From Rhodomicrobium sp. R_RK_3 (GTDB lineage Bacteria; Pseudomonadota; Alphaproteobacteria; Rhizobiales; Rhodomicrobiaceae), in the NCBI RefSeq assembly GCF_002198715.1, contig NZ_MWLK01000021.1, positions 1 through 64,000 of the forward strand: a stretch of 64,000 nt of DNA. The letters are read 5' to 3'. The translations under genes and the position numbers were made by a program. This document shows, piece after piece, positions 8,773 to 16,711 of this stretch. Position 1 is the stretch's first letter, and each line of letters begins with the position of its first letter. The notes under the pieces were generated by a model, which worked only from the letters and a program-made list of their open reading frames with translations, made no database searches and was not told where the DNA came from.

Positions 8773-9801
8773 ATGAACGCCATCATTCCCGCCAATTTCA
8801 CCCGGCCCAGAGAGATCGCGATCCTGGCGCTGGAATTGCCCGAGCTGCTCGACATTGCCGGCCCGGGGCAAGTCTTCGCGTCGGCCAACAGTCTCGAGGA
8901 GACGCGTGGCGCGCCGTACCGCGTCGCCGTCTATTCCGAGGACGGAGGCATGATCGAGACCGCATCGGGCGTCTCGATCGCGGCGCGGCCGCTGGCGGCA
9001 TTGTCGCCGCACCGGGTCGACACGCTGATCGTCGCCGCCGGGCGCAGAGCGGTGCGGGGCGTGCCGCACCGGCAATTGTCGGTGCTGCTGGCGGCCTGCG
9101 CGCAAAGCTGCCGCCGCATTTGCGCCGTCGACGCGGGGGCCTTCCCGCTCGCCTCCTCGGGCCTGCTCCGGGGCATCAAGGCGACCACCCATTGGCGCTA
9201 CGGCGAGCCGCTGCGCCAGCAATATCCGGACATTAAACTGGATTGCGACGTGATCTTCTCGCGGGACGGCGCCATCTGGACAGCGGCGGGCGGGGCGTCG
9301 AGCATCGACCTGTCGCTGGCGCTGGTCGAGGAGGATCTGGGCCATCTGGCGGCGCTGACCGTGGCGAAATCGCTGGTGGTGTTCCTCAAGCGGCCCGGCG
9401 GTCAATCCCAGCTCAGCGCGCCACTGAGCGCGCAGATCGCCTCGGCGACGGCGAGCGCGGACGAGCGCTTCATCGCCCTGCATGCCTGGCTTTCGGGCCG
9501 GCTGACGGAGAAGATCGGCGTCGAGCAGCTCGCCCGCTTCGTCGGCATGAGCGCCCGAAATTTCTACCGCAGCTACACCGCCAATACTGGCATGACGCCG
9601 GCCAAGGCGATGGAGCGCCTGCGCCTGGAAGCCGCCTGCCGGGAGCTGACCGGTTCGGCCTCCTCGCTGAAGCGGGTGGCGATGTCCTGCGGCTTCGGCA
9701 GCGAGGAGCGCATGCGCCGGGCCTTTCTGCGCCATCACGGCATTTCCCCTGCGCAATACCGCGCCCAAAGCCGCGACGCGGCGCATGTCCTGGCAAGCTG
9801 A
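8773..9801 (+). CDS. GlxA-type AraC-family transcriptional regulator
   Basis: 342 residues. The N-terminal DJ-1/PfpI-like (class I glutamine amidotransferase-like) sensory domain spans about residues 12-200, and the C-terminal AraC helix-turn-helix domain about 230-335 (LARFVGMSARNFYRSY; ACRELTGSASSLKRVAMSCGFGSEERMRRAF). Members of this group respond to small metabolites such as amino-acid derivatives or aldehydes, but the ligand is not predictable here. GGAAG lies 8 nt before the ATG. Upstream is the divergent STAND regulator; downstream is only a repeat. Confidence 0.9.
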   Translation: MNAIIPANFTRPREIAILALELPELLDIAGPGQVFASANSLEETRGAPYRVAVYSEDGGMIETASGVSIAARPLAALSPHRVDTLIVAAGRRAVRGVPHRQLSVLLAACAQSCRRICAVDAGAFPLASSGLLRGIKATTHWRYGEPLRQQYPDIKLDCDVIFSRDGAIWTAAGGASSIDLSLALVEEDLGHLAALTVAKSLVVFLKRPGGQSQLSAPLSAQIASATASADERFIALHAWLSGRLTEKIGVEQLARFVGMSARNFYRSYTANTGMTPAKAMERLRLEAACRELTGSASSLKRVAMSCGFGSEERMRRAFLRHHGISPAQYRAQSRDAAHVLAS

Positions 9802-9894
9802 GCCGGCCGGTTCTGATTGCGGCGAGGCGGGCGGCTGGTGCTATGCCCGGAGCCGCGTGAGTCCGGCTAATGCACCGTTCCATCCGCATCCGTA

Positions 9895-10018
9895 GCCTAG
9901 CTCCCTCGGGGAGCGGCTGGGGTGAGGGGGTAATACCTATCGGTAGGGCAGGCCGTCGCCTCAGCGAGAGGCATTGCCCTCACCCGGCGCGCTGTGCGCG
10001 CCATCCATGGGAGGGGTA
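9895..10018. repeat. Intergenic palindromic repeat, family A, copy 2
   Basis: The core at 9919-9985 begins GGGGTGAGGGGGTAAT and ends GCATTGCCCTCACCC. It shares order and inner blocks (CGGTA, CAGG, GAGAGGCATT) with the copy at 131-198. It fills the space between the AraC-type gene and the secreted protein gene at 10080. Confidence 0.65.
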
Positions 10019-10079
10019 GCCGCGACGCTGAGCGGCATCGCGCCGCTCAGGCCGATTTGAGTTGATGCGCCGCCTCCGC

Positions 10080-10445
10080 TTAGTCGCAGCCGTGATAGCG
10101 CGTGCAGCCGTAATAATCGCTGTTGCCCCAGCCCCAGCTCTCCGCGCAGCGATGACGCCAATAGCGGCAGCTATGGCCGTAGTCGCGATAGGATGAACCC
10201 TCATATTCGTCGTTGAAGAGCCAGCGCGCCCCCGCGTGCCGATAGCGGCGCCAGCCGTAATCTTCGTCGTCATCATCCCGGTAATATCGGCGGGAATAAT
10301 AGCCGCCATAATATCCCGCCAATGTCACTTGTGTCCCGCTCGACGCGTCCGGAATGGCCGGGGCGGCGCCTGCCGGGAGCGCCGAGAGCAGGCCCGCAGC
10401 GCAGACCAGGCCCGCAATCAAACGAATTTTCGATCGGCTTTCCAT
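10080..10445 (-). CDS. Small secreted Tyr/Arg/Asp-rich protein
   Basis: 121 residues: a clear signal peptide (IRLIAGLVCAAGLLSALPAGAAP, residues about 7-29), then a short linker and a Tyr/Arg/Gly-rich body with an acidic patch DDDDED. The C-terminus carries five cysteines (HSCRYWRHRCAESW, GCTRYHGCD). No known enzymatic domain was recognised. The composition resembles short exported proteins common in Hyphomicrobiales, and the Arg/Tyr/Cys-rich tail is reminiscent of the protein at 15253-15771. Function unknown. Confidence 0.75.
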   Translation of the reverse strand: MESRSKIRLIAGLVCAAGLLSALPAGAAPAIPDASSGTQVTLAGYYGGYYSRRYYRDDDDEDYGWRRYRHAGARWLFNDEYEGSSYRDYGHSCRYWRHRCAESWGWGNSDYYGCTRYHGCD

Positions 10446-10724
10446 GCTCGTCCTAACTCCATTGAATGAATTGCCTAAGTACGAAATGGTTAACGGCGAA
10501 GTATGAAACTGACAAAGTCATGTCAAAGAGCGCCATGCAAGTTCTAATTGCAGGATACCGAGTCATTATGGCGGAAGCTGTGAGTTTCGGCGGTATTTTG
10601 GGGATTGTTTGGCGCCGGCATTGCGTGAGAGGGGAGAAAGCGCGGAGCCAATTTTCGCCATCGTCAAGTCACAGCGGCTCGTACCTGCCCTCGGTCGGCC
10701 GCGACATTTTCCGATTGCGAAACA
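10446..10724. other. Intergenic region, no gene seen
   Basis: About 280 bases upstream of the secreted-protein gene. It is less GC-rich than its neighbours (many AT-rich words near 10470-10620), consistent with promoters. No repeat, RNA gene or supported reading frame was found. Confidence 0.35.
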
Positions 10725-10955
10725 ATGATGAAGCGCATTGCCCGCTTTGGCCATGGTCTTGTGATTCGCATCTGCGCGATTGCTTTGGCGGCAGCTTTGG
10801 TGCTCTGGCAGGTCTTTCCAAGCGGGGCCGACGAGGTGGCGCTGGGCAAAGCCGCCTGCCGCCGGGACTGGCCGGCCTGGAGGCTTATCGCGCCGGCCCT
10901 CAGGACCGCCTTCCGGCCGCCATCTTCCGGTGCTCGGCTTGCCCGACGCTGTTAA
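10725..10955 (+). CDS. Possible small membrane-anchored or exported protein, perhaps frameshifted
   Basis: A 76-codon frame beginning MMKRIARFGHG followed by a good hydrophobic segment (VIRICAIALAAALVLWQVF) and a charged body with one Cys pair region. No clear ribosome site. After about 10900 another frame continues as VLGLPDAVKRAAITAYRATQK and stops at 10995, looking more like a natural C-terminus than the Arg/Pro-rich end in the original frame. It may therefore be a frameshifted small gene, or not a gene at all. Confidence 0.3.
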   Translation: MMKRIARFGHGLVIRICAIALAAALVLWQVFPSGADEVALGKAACRRDWPAWRLIAPALRTAFRPPSSGARLARRC

Positions 10956-11093
10956 GCGCGCAGCCATCACCGCCTATCGCGCGACGCAGAAATAAGCGGA
11001 ATTACTCAGAATTCTCAACGTGGCATTGGTGGACGCGCGGGGCGCGAGCCATCATGATGCGCGGAAAATATTTGACCTATTCTCGGAGTTATT

Positions 11094-12824
11094 ATGCAAG
11101 TTTCTGCAAAGGCCGATCCGGCCCCGGCAAATCGCGCGGACGGCCGCGTCCCCATCGTCATCGGCATTGCCGCCGATAGCATCACCGCCAACCCCGATGC
11201 GCTCCCAGCGGCGGTCAAAGCGCAATGCGAGGAGCTGCGGTCGCGATACAAACACAGCCCGTTCCTAATCTTGTCCGGGCTGGCCGAGGAGGCCGACCGG
11301 ACGGCGGTGCGGCTGGCGCGTGACCTACTCGGTGCCAGCCTCATCGCCGTGCTCCCGATGGCGCGCGAGGCGTTCGAGACCGAAGCGCCCACGCCCGCCG
11401 AGCGCGCGGAGATGGGCGCGCTGCTAGGCGCGGCGGAGGCGGTGCTGGAGCTGGGCGGCAGCGGCTTCACCAAGGCCGCCGCGACCATTGCGGAACACGC
11501 GCAAATTCTGATCGTGCTTGCGAAGGCTGGCGCGCCCGGCAAGGCCTCCGATGCCGTCGAGTGGTTTTGCCGGGGCCTCGCGCCGAACCGGTTCTCCTTC
11601 TATGCCGGCCAGCTCTCTCCACTCGACCCGCCCGAGCCGGGGCTGCTCATCCGCATCGATCCCGAGACCGGCGAGCAGAGCCGCCAGATCACGAAGAGCC
11701 GCGAGCAACTTGACAGCAACATCGAGCAGATCCTGGCCGAGACCGATCGCTTCAATGGTTCCGTCCTTGCCAATACTTCGCGCATGGGCAAGAATTACCC
11801 GTTGCTCGGTGGACTCATCTCCCAGGATGAGGCGGTGCGGGCCCGAGCCGAAGGGCTTGCCGCCGGCGTGGCGATGGTGCGCGCCGTCTACGACGCCGCC
11901 GATACGGTCGCGGTGCGCTTCGCCGGTCAGGTGCGGGTGCTGGACCAGTGCGTCTACGGCGCCGCGGTCGTCGCCTTCGCCATCTTCGCGCTGATGAGCG
12001 AGGCGCCTTATCTGGCGATCGTCTATTTCATCCTTGCCGGCATCATGCTCGCCGCCTGGGTCTACGTCTCCCGCACGGCGCTCGACAACCGCTTTCTGGA
12101 ATATCGCGCGCTGGCTGAGGCGATGCGGGTGCTGTTCTTCTGGCGGCTTGCCGGGGTGAAGCGGGCCTCCTGGCTGAGCTACCTGCCAAAACATGCGGGC
12201 GTCGTCACCTGGGTGCGGCACGCCGTGCGCGCGGTCGAGTTCCGGCAGAACGCGTCCGGACGGCTCTTGCCCGAGCCGGGGGCGGACGGTGTCACCGCGG
12301 CGCGGGCGGAATGGATCGGCAGCCAGACGGAATATTACCAGAAGCGCCGGCGCGAGCACGAGATCTCCGGCAGGCGATGGCGGGCCTTCAGCCACAGCTC
12401 GCTCTATCTCTCCTACGCGCTCGCCTGTGTCCTAGTGCTCTGCGTTGCCTATTGCGTCCAGCAGCGCGGGCTCGACGCGATCACCGATTGGAAGGGCAAC
12501 ACCATCTTCACGATCACGGCGACGTCACTGGCCAACATCATGCAGATTGCGCTGGGCATCGCGGCAGCCATCGGCATCGCCGCGCGCGGATATCTGCAGC
12601 GCCGGGCGGACGAGGAATTGGTGAAGCAATACAGCGCCGCCCTGCACATTTTTTCCATCGCCAAGAGAGAGCTCGAGGAGGCTGACGCCGCGCTCCGCAA
12701 CGGCACGGAGCCCGACTGGCCCCATGCCGCAACGCTCGAGCGTCTCGGGATAGAGGCGCTGACCGAACATGGCGAATGGCTGATCCTGCGGCACTCGCGG
12801 CCGTTCGAGCTGCCGCAGCAGTAA
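11094..12824 (+). CDS. SLOG-domain protein with SLATT-like transmembrane modules
   Basis: 576 residues. The N-terminal Rossmannoid SLOG-like domain (about 19-175) carries the family hallmark FLILSGLAEEADRTAVRLA and AVLPMAREAFE. Two hydrophobic pairs follow: TM1-2 about 286-324, then the conserved RALAEAMRVLFFWRLAG segment; and TM3-4 about 437-497, then a helical tail ending EWLILRHSRPFELP. SLOG domains are predicted to bind nucleotide-derived ligands, and SLATT-type two-TM modules are predicted membrane effectors in conflict systems. This protein seems to carry both in one chain. Neighbours are not classic defence genes. Function is inference; architecture is visible. Confidence 0.75.
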   Translation: MQVSAKADPAPANRADGRVPIVIGIAADSITANPDALPAAVKAQCEELRSRYKHSPFLILSGLAEEADRTAVRLARDLLGASLIAVLPMAREAFETEAPTPAERAEMGALLGAAEAVLELGGSGFTKAAATIAEHAQILIVLAKAGAPGKASDAVEWFCRGLAPNRFSFYAGQLSPLDPPEPGLLIRIDPETGEQSRQITKSREQLDSNIEQILAETDRFNGSVLANTSRMGKNYPLLGGLISQDEAVRARAEGLAAGVAMVRAVYDAADTVAVRFAGQVRVLDQCVYGAAVVAFAIFALMSEAPYLAIVYFILAGIMLAAWVYVSRTALDNRFLEYRALAEAMRVLFFWRLAGVKRASWLSYLPKHAGVVTWVRHAVRAVEFRQNASGRLLPEPGADGVTAARAEWIGSQTEYYQKRRREHEISGRRWRAFSHSSLYLSYALACVLVLCVAYCVQQRGLDAITDWKGNTIFTITATSLANIMQIALGIAAAIGIAARGYLQRRADEELVKQYSAALHIFSIAKRELEEADAALRNGTEPDWPHAATLERLGIEALTEHGEWLILRHSRPFELPQQ

Positions 12825-12832
12825 AGAGGCAT

Positions 12833-12850
12833 GGGGCTTGGGCAAGCCCC
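12833..12850 (+). terminator. Stem-loop just after the SLOG gene
   Basis: GGGGCTTG / CAAGCCCC, 8-bp perfect stem with a 2-nt spacer, 9 bp after the stop codon. There is no T-tract, so it may protect the 3' end rather than terminate. Confidence 0.4.
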
Positions 12851-12928
12851 GCCGGTGGAGGCCATCCCTGCCGGGGCAACGCCCGCTTCGCCCGCGCCGA
12901 TTGGCGCGAAGTTGGCCGGGCGGAGCGA

Positions 12929-13468
12929 TCACGCCGACTGCGCGGCGGCTGCGGGCGCGGCCTCCGGCTCACGCTTGGCACGGGCGGCGTCATAGGTGCG
13001 GTGGAGAAGCCAGATCAGGAAACGGATGAACATGCTGACGGCGAGGCCGATGAACAGCAGCAGGATCGATTTCGGACCCAATTCGCCCAGAAGCGTCGCA
13101 TAGGCGCGATTGGCCAGTTCGGGCGAGAAGCGTTCGAGCTGGATGGCGAATTGGTTGAGCAGGTTGCGGCAGAGGCCGATAAGATAGCCGAAGGTCGCCA
13201 GGTGGTGCAGGTTCAAATACATATAGGCGACCATCGCCACCAAGACCTCGGCGACCAGATAGGCAATCAGCAGCGCCGAGAACACGATCGATTTTAAAAG
13301 CGATCCCACGCCGTCATTCCTCGACCGGGGCTTGGCCGCGCTCACGCGCTCCGCCTTCTTCTTGCGCCGTGGCCGGCCCACGCGCAAGCGCCCCATCCGC
13401 CTCAGCAGGCCGAGGCCGAGGAGGACGGGTGCGCCGGTTGCTTCAGATGTGTCACCGGTTGGCGTCAT
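12929..13468 (-). CDS. Two-TM hypothetical membrane protein
   Basis: About 179 residues from the ATG at 13468 (MTPTGDTSEATG), preceded by a modest AAGG; a longer frame to 13621 has no ribosome site. A basic N-terminal stretch (RRKKKAERV) is followed by TM1 (IVFSALLIAYLVAEVLVAMVAY region) and TM2 (SILLLFIGLAVSMFIRFLIWLL region), with a charged, Ala/Pro-rich C-terminus. No family recognised. It faces the SLOG gene tail to tail with a 104-bp gap, so no functional link is implied. Confidence 0.65.
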   Translation of the reverse strand: MTPTGDTSEATGAPVLLGLGLLRRMGRLRVGRPRRKKKAERVSAAKPRSRNDGVGSLLKSIVFSALLIAYLVAEVLVAMVAYMYLNLHHLATFGYLIGLCRNLLNQFAIQLERFSPELANRAYATLLGELGPKSILLLFIGLAVSMFIRFLIWLLHRTYDAARAKREPEAAPAAAAQSA

Positions 13469-13598
13469 GCCTGGCCTTAGCGATCGGACAAGCACCGGCC
13501 CGGATTGGGCGTTACGAGCGGGGCCGCGAAGCGCGCCGCCGATCCGTCCGCCCGATGCTTGTCTCAAGCATAGCAAGCGGCACGGAACGGGAAAAGGG

Positions 13599-14378
13599 TC
13601 AGGCGGCCTCGGGTTCTCCATGCCGGTTTTCGCGGCGGCTGCTCATGCCCGGCTTGTCTTGCGGGGCGAGCGTGTCCTTGATGGCGCGGAAGCTGTTCTC
13701 GATGTGCTCGCGCAGCAGCCGGGAAAGCGTCGGCGCATCCCGACGCTCGATGGCCGCCATGATGTTCTGATGCTCGGCGATGATGTTCGCCCAGCGCGGG
13801 CCGGACAGGTCGACCGAGACACCGGCGCGGCGGATGCGGCTCGACACCGAGCGAATCAGTTGCACGAGATTGCGGTTGCGCGAGCCGGCCTCAATACGCT
13901 TGTGGATCTGCTCGTTGATCGCGAAATGGCCCTTCACGTCATGCTTTTCGTAGCTGGCGAGAAGCTGCTCATGCAGGTCGCGAATCTCGGCGATCTCTTC
14001 GGCGGTCAGGCGTTCGCAGGCCAGTTCGCCCGCCAGTGCCTCGAGCCGCGCGTAGATCGGGAAGGCTTCCTTGAGGTCCTGCAGCGTCAGTGCGCTGACG
14101 GTCGAGCCGCGATTGTGGTTCAGCACCACGAGGCCTTCGAAGGCCAAAACCTTCAGTGCTTCCCGTAAGGGGGTGCGGGAAACGCCGAAGCGTTCGCACA
14201 GTTCCTTCTCGGGGATCTTGGCGCCGGGCCGCAGTTCACCGTCGATGATGCACTCGCGAAGCCGGACCAGCAATTCGTCGTGGAGATGGCGCCGGGAGAT
14301 CGGGCCGCTGCCTGGCTCCTCTTCGGCGAAATAATGCAGGGACGGGACAGACCGGCTGACCGCCGTGATCTCATTCAT
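13599..14378 (-). CDS. GntR-family (FadR/FCD subfamily) transcriptional regulator
   Basis: About 259 residues. N-terminal winged helix (about 32-95, CERFGVSRTPLREALKVL) and C-terminal all-helical FCD domain (about 105-235) with the expected metal/ligand His and Asp positions (HFAINEQIHKRI; AEHQNIMAAI). FCD-type GntR proteins are usually repressors of carboxylate or sugar-acid catabolism. The start at 14378 (MNEITAVS) is chosen because the segment upstream, to 14666, does not look like protein. No catabolic operon is adjacent, so targets are unclear. The palindromes at 31597-31641 are the kind of site such proteins bind, but a link is speculative. Confidence 0.88.
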   Translation of the reverse strand: MNEITAVSRSVPSLHYFAEEEPGSGPISRRHLHDELLVRLRECIIDGELRPGAKIPEKELCERFGVSRTPLREALKVLAFEGLVVLNHNRGSTVSALTLQDLKEAFPIYARLEALAGELACERLTAEEIAEIRDLHEQLLASYEKHDVKGHFAINEQIHKRIEAGSRNRNLVQLIRSVSSRIRRAGVSVDLSGPRWANIIAEHQNIMAAIERRDAPTLSRLLREHIENSFRAIKDTLAPQDKPGMSSRRENRHGEPEAA

Positions 14379-15173
14379 GCTGGAGACTTTCTCGTAAAGC
14401 GTAAATTCGTATTCTCGCGGCTGCCTTGCTGGAGCGCTTCCTGTGCCGGGCCTCGCCGTCAGGCTGCCCGATCGCTTTGTTTCGTCGCATTTCCGGCTCG
14501 AATCCGGTGCCCATCCCTTTGAGGCGGGCCAGTAATTACCCAAATGCTCTCGAACCCAACACCGCTTGCTTGCCGGGTGGCGTTTACCCGAAACGAGTTT
14601 TTTTCTTCCTCGCACTGCCGGGGCTTCCGACCTTGGTCCATTGCCCCTTACGCCTTTCATCTGCATGATATTATACGCAGATCACACTGCATACCAGCGC
14701 GGGCGGACGATCGAGCCATGCTCAAATCCGCAAATTGCCGTGATTATTCGACATAGCTGGCAAGCGGGCTCAGGCGCAGGCATCCCATGACCGGCGCCCC
14801 GCAAAGATCGAAGAGCTCGGGCCGAATTTAACGTATCAAGTGACGGATGACCGCCGGATTGTGCATACTTTCGGCCAAATCGGTATGCGTTATTATTCCA
14901 GCAGACTGTCGATGCCCGAACGCCGGGAACAAGGCTTTTCCCCATCACATTCTCCGGGGAGTCGAGATCATGCCCTGGGACGATTTCACGGCGCAATGCG
15001 GGCCAATGCGTAGTGCGTCAGTGAAGCATCCCCTCCCACTATCAAGGTCACAGAAGTGTGAATCGCGCAAGATAAACACAGTTACACTTGTAGTACTTTT
15101 TGTTTCAACCGCAGGAAAGCTGACATCGACATAATCCGATACAAAGCTTGAGCCGGTTGCGGGGAGAAATTCT
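14379..15173. other. About 800 bp of intergenic DNA, no gene seen
   Basis: Upstream of the divergent GntR gene and the glycine-rich protein gene. AT-richer words occur at about 14660-14700 and 14880-14900. No frame has a family signature or ribosome site. It must contain the GntR promoter; the right end holds the EcfG promoter listed next. Confidence 0.4.
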
Positions 15174-15198
15174 GGAACATGCCACATTCTGGTGCGTT
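15174..15198 (+). promoter_or_regulatory. EcfG-type general stress promoter
   Basis: GGAAC at 15174-15178, 16-bp spacer, CGTT at 15195-15198. This exactly matches the alphaproteobacterial EcfG consensus. It lies 54 nt upstream of the ATG at 15253. Confidence 0.75.
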
Positions 15199-15252
15199 CT
15201 TGTAGCATCCCCCAATTCGGACACCGGGTCCGAGAGCGTATGTGAGAAAAGT

Positions 15253-15771
15253 ATGATCACTTTAAAGCGCACAATGGCTGTTGTCGCGGTGGGCGCAACC
15301 ATTGCGATCTCGGGCATCTTGCCCGGCTCCGCCGCACCTATCAGCGGATCCGCTCCGATGAGCGTCTCGCCTGACGGCTCCAGCGCCGGTAAAGCCACCG
15401 ACGAAGGCCTCACTTTCGTTCGCCGCGGCGGACGCGGCGGCGGCCACTGGCGTGGCGGCGGCGGCGGTGGCCGGCACGCGTTTCGTGGCGGCGGCGGCGG
15501 CCGATATTTCCGCGGCGGCGGCGGACGCCGCTACGCCTGGTCCGGCGGTGGGCGACGTTGGCACGGTGGCGGCCGGCGCTGGCGCGGCAACCGAGGCTAT
15601 TGGGCCGCTCCGTTCATCGCTGCGCCGTTTCTTTATGGCGGCTTCGGCGGTTACGGCTATGACGGCTACGGCTATTCGGGTTACCGCGGCTACGGAAATA
15701 GCTGCTACCAGCAATGCCGCTACTCGAACGGGCCGCGCTATTGCCGCCGGTTCTGGCGTCGCTACTGCTAA
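15253..15771 (+). CDS. Secreted glycine/arginine/tyrosine-rich protein
   Basis: About 172 residues. Signal peptide (MAVVAVGATIAISGILPGSAAP, about residues 7-29), a short linker, then a low-complexity core of GGG and RGG repeats mixed with aromatic residues (about 58-120), a GYGYDGYGYSGY tract, and a Cys/Arg-rich tail (CYQQC, RYCRRFW). Such proteins are exported and probably disordered; no enzyme fold. The exact EcfG-type promoter 54 nt upstream suggests induction under general stress, and a strong terminator follows. I chose ATG 15253 because upstream in-frame starts overlap the promoter. Confidence 0.8.
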   Translation: MITLKRTMAVVAVGATIAISGILPGSAAPISGSAPMSVSPDGSSAGKATDEGLTFVRRGGRGGGHWRGGGGGGRHAFRGGGGGRYFRGGGGRRYAWSGGGRRWHGGGRRWRGNRGYWAAPFIAAPFLYGGFGGYGYDGYGYSGYRGYGNSCYQQCRYSNGPRYCRRFWRRYC

Positions 15772-15797
15772 GGCAGCAAGGCTATCACATTGGGAGA

Positions 15798-15826
15798 GGG
15801 AGTGTTTGGACGCTCCCTTTCTTTTT
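15798..15826 (+). terminator. Rho-independent terminator
   Basis: GGGAGTG / CGCTCCC stem with a 6-nt loop, followed by TTTCTTTTT. It ends the glycine-rich protein transcript. Confidence 0.8.
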
Positions 15827-15921
15827 GCCCGCGCTTTACTTTTCCCCAGGATTCAGCATTTCATAACCAAGAGCGCCCGTGCGTCGCGGCTGCTGTCAAT
15901 CGTTTCGTATGGGACCGCCGG

Positions 15922-16572
15922 ATGGGGCCAGACCGCGTCAGTGCCAGGGCGTCCGTCGTGGAGACCGCTTCGAGCTCCGGCGGGCTGAAGCCGGCTGAGC
16001 GGCAGCGCGTCGACGCGGCGGCCCGCTGGCTCGACAGCAATCTGGCCGCCCAAGGTGACCCCTCGCGCGCCAGCCGGATCCTCATCGCCGGAGACGCGAC
16101 GCTTCCTCAGCCATGGGCCGTTGCGATTGCGCGCCTGCTGGCGGAGGACGGCGACCCGGTGCTCCTGATCGACACCAGCCAAGGCGGACTGGCCTTATCG
16201 GCGGCGCTGGAATTGCCGCGCTCGCCGGGGCTTGCGGAACTGTGCCAGCGCAGAGCCGAGTTCGAGGATGTGATCTGGCGCGACCCGCCGAGCGGATGTC
16301 ATTTCCTGCCCTCCGGTCGGCCGCGCGCGGTTGGCGGCGGCTGGGGCGAGCCGGGCGCGGCGGACCGGGTGTTGCGCGCCCTCGATGCCAGCTACCGCAC
16401 GCTGATCATCTGCGCCGAGGCCGAGGAAGCGCATCTGCTCGCCGGCAATCTCAAGCGCCGATTCTCCGCCGCGATCCTGATCGAGGCCCGGCCTCCCGGC
16501 CTCGGGCGGGGCATTCGCGACCTGTTTGCAGTGTTCGGTTTTCCCGCCTTGCAGGTCGAACCGCTGCGCTGA
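15922..16572 (+). CDS. Pseudo-tyrosine-kinase-fold protein (BY-kinase-like, Walker motifs lost)
   Basis: About 216 residues from ATG 15922; the frame is open from 15790 but that part overlaps the terminator. The order of elements matches the cytoplasmic domain of bacterial tyrosine kinases/exopolysaccharide co-polymerases (CpsD/Wzc-type): ILIAGD strand, LARLLAEDGDPVLLID, GLAELCQRR, FEDVIWRDPPSGCHFLPSG. However, the Walker A GKTT is replaced by QPWA, the A' motif reads IDTS, and the Walker B position reads IICAEAEEA. ATP binding is therefore not expected. It is followed by another degraded-catalytic-site exopolysaccharide-type protein, so the pair may be regulatory. Confidence 0.65.
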   Translation: MGPDRVSARASVVETASSSGGLKPAERQRVDAAARWLDSNLAAQGDPSRASRILIAGDATLPQPWAVAIARLLAEDGDPVLLIDTSQGGLALSAALELPRSPGLAELCQRRAEFEDVIWRDPPSGCHFLPSGRPRAVGGGWGEPGAADRVLRALDASYRTLIICAEAEEAHLLAGNLKRRFSAAILIEARPPGLGRGIRDLFAVFGFPALQVEPLR

Positions 16573-16711
16573 GCGCCCGCGCGCGCTCTCACGTATTTGC
16601 CTAAAATTTTACGCAAATCTTTGGAGGCGCGCCGAATCGTGCCAGCCTCGAATTGGGCATGTTTTTCCGCCGGTTCCGGGCACTGCGTAGGCGGTTTTTG
16701 GGGGATTGACC

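Noticed and set aside
14847-15134. A 95-codon plus-strand frame in the GntR upstream gap
   Set aside because: No ribosome site, no signal or domain, and the composition is that of intergenic DNA.
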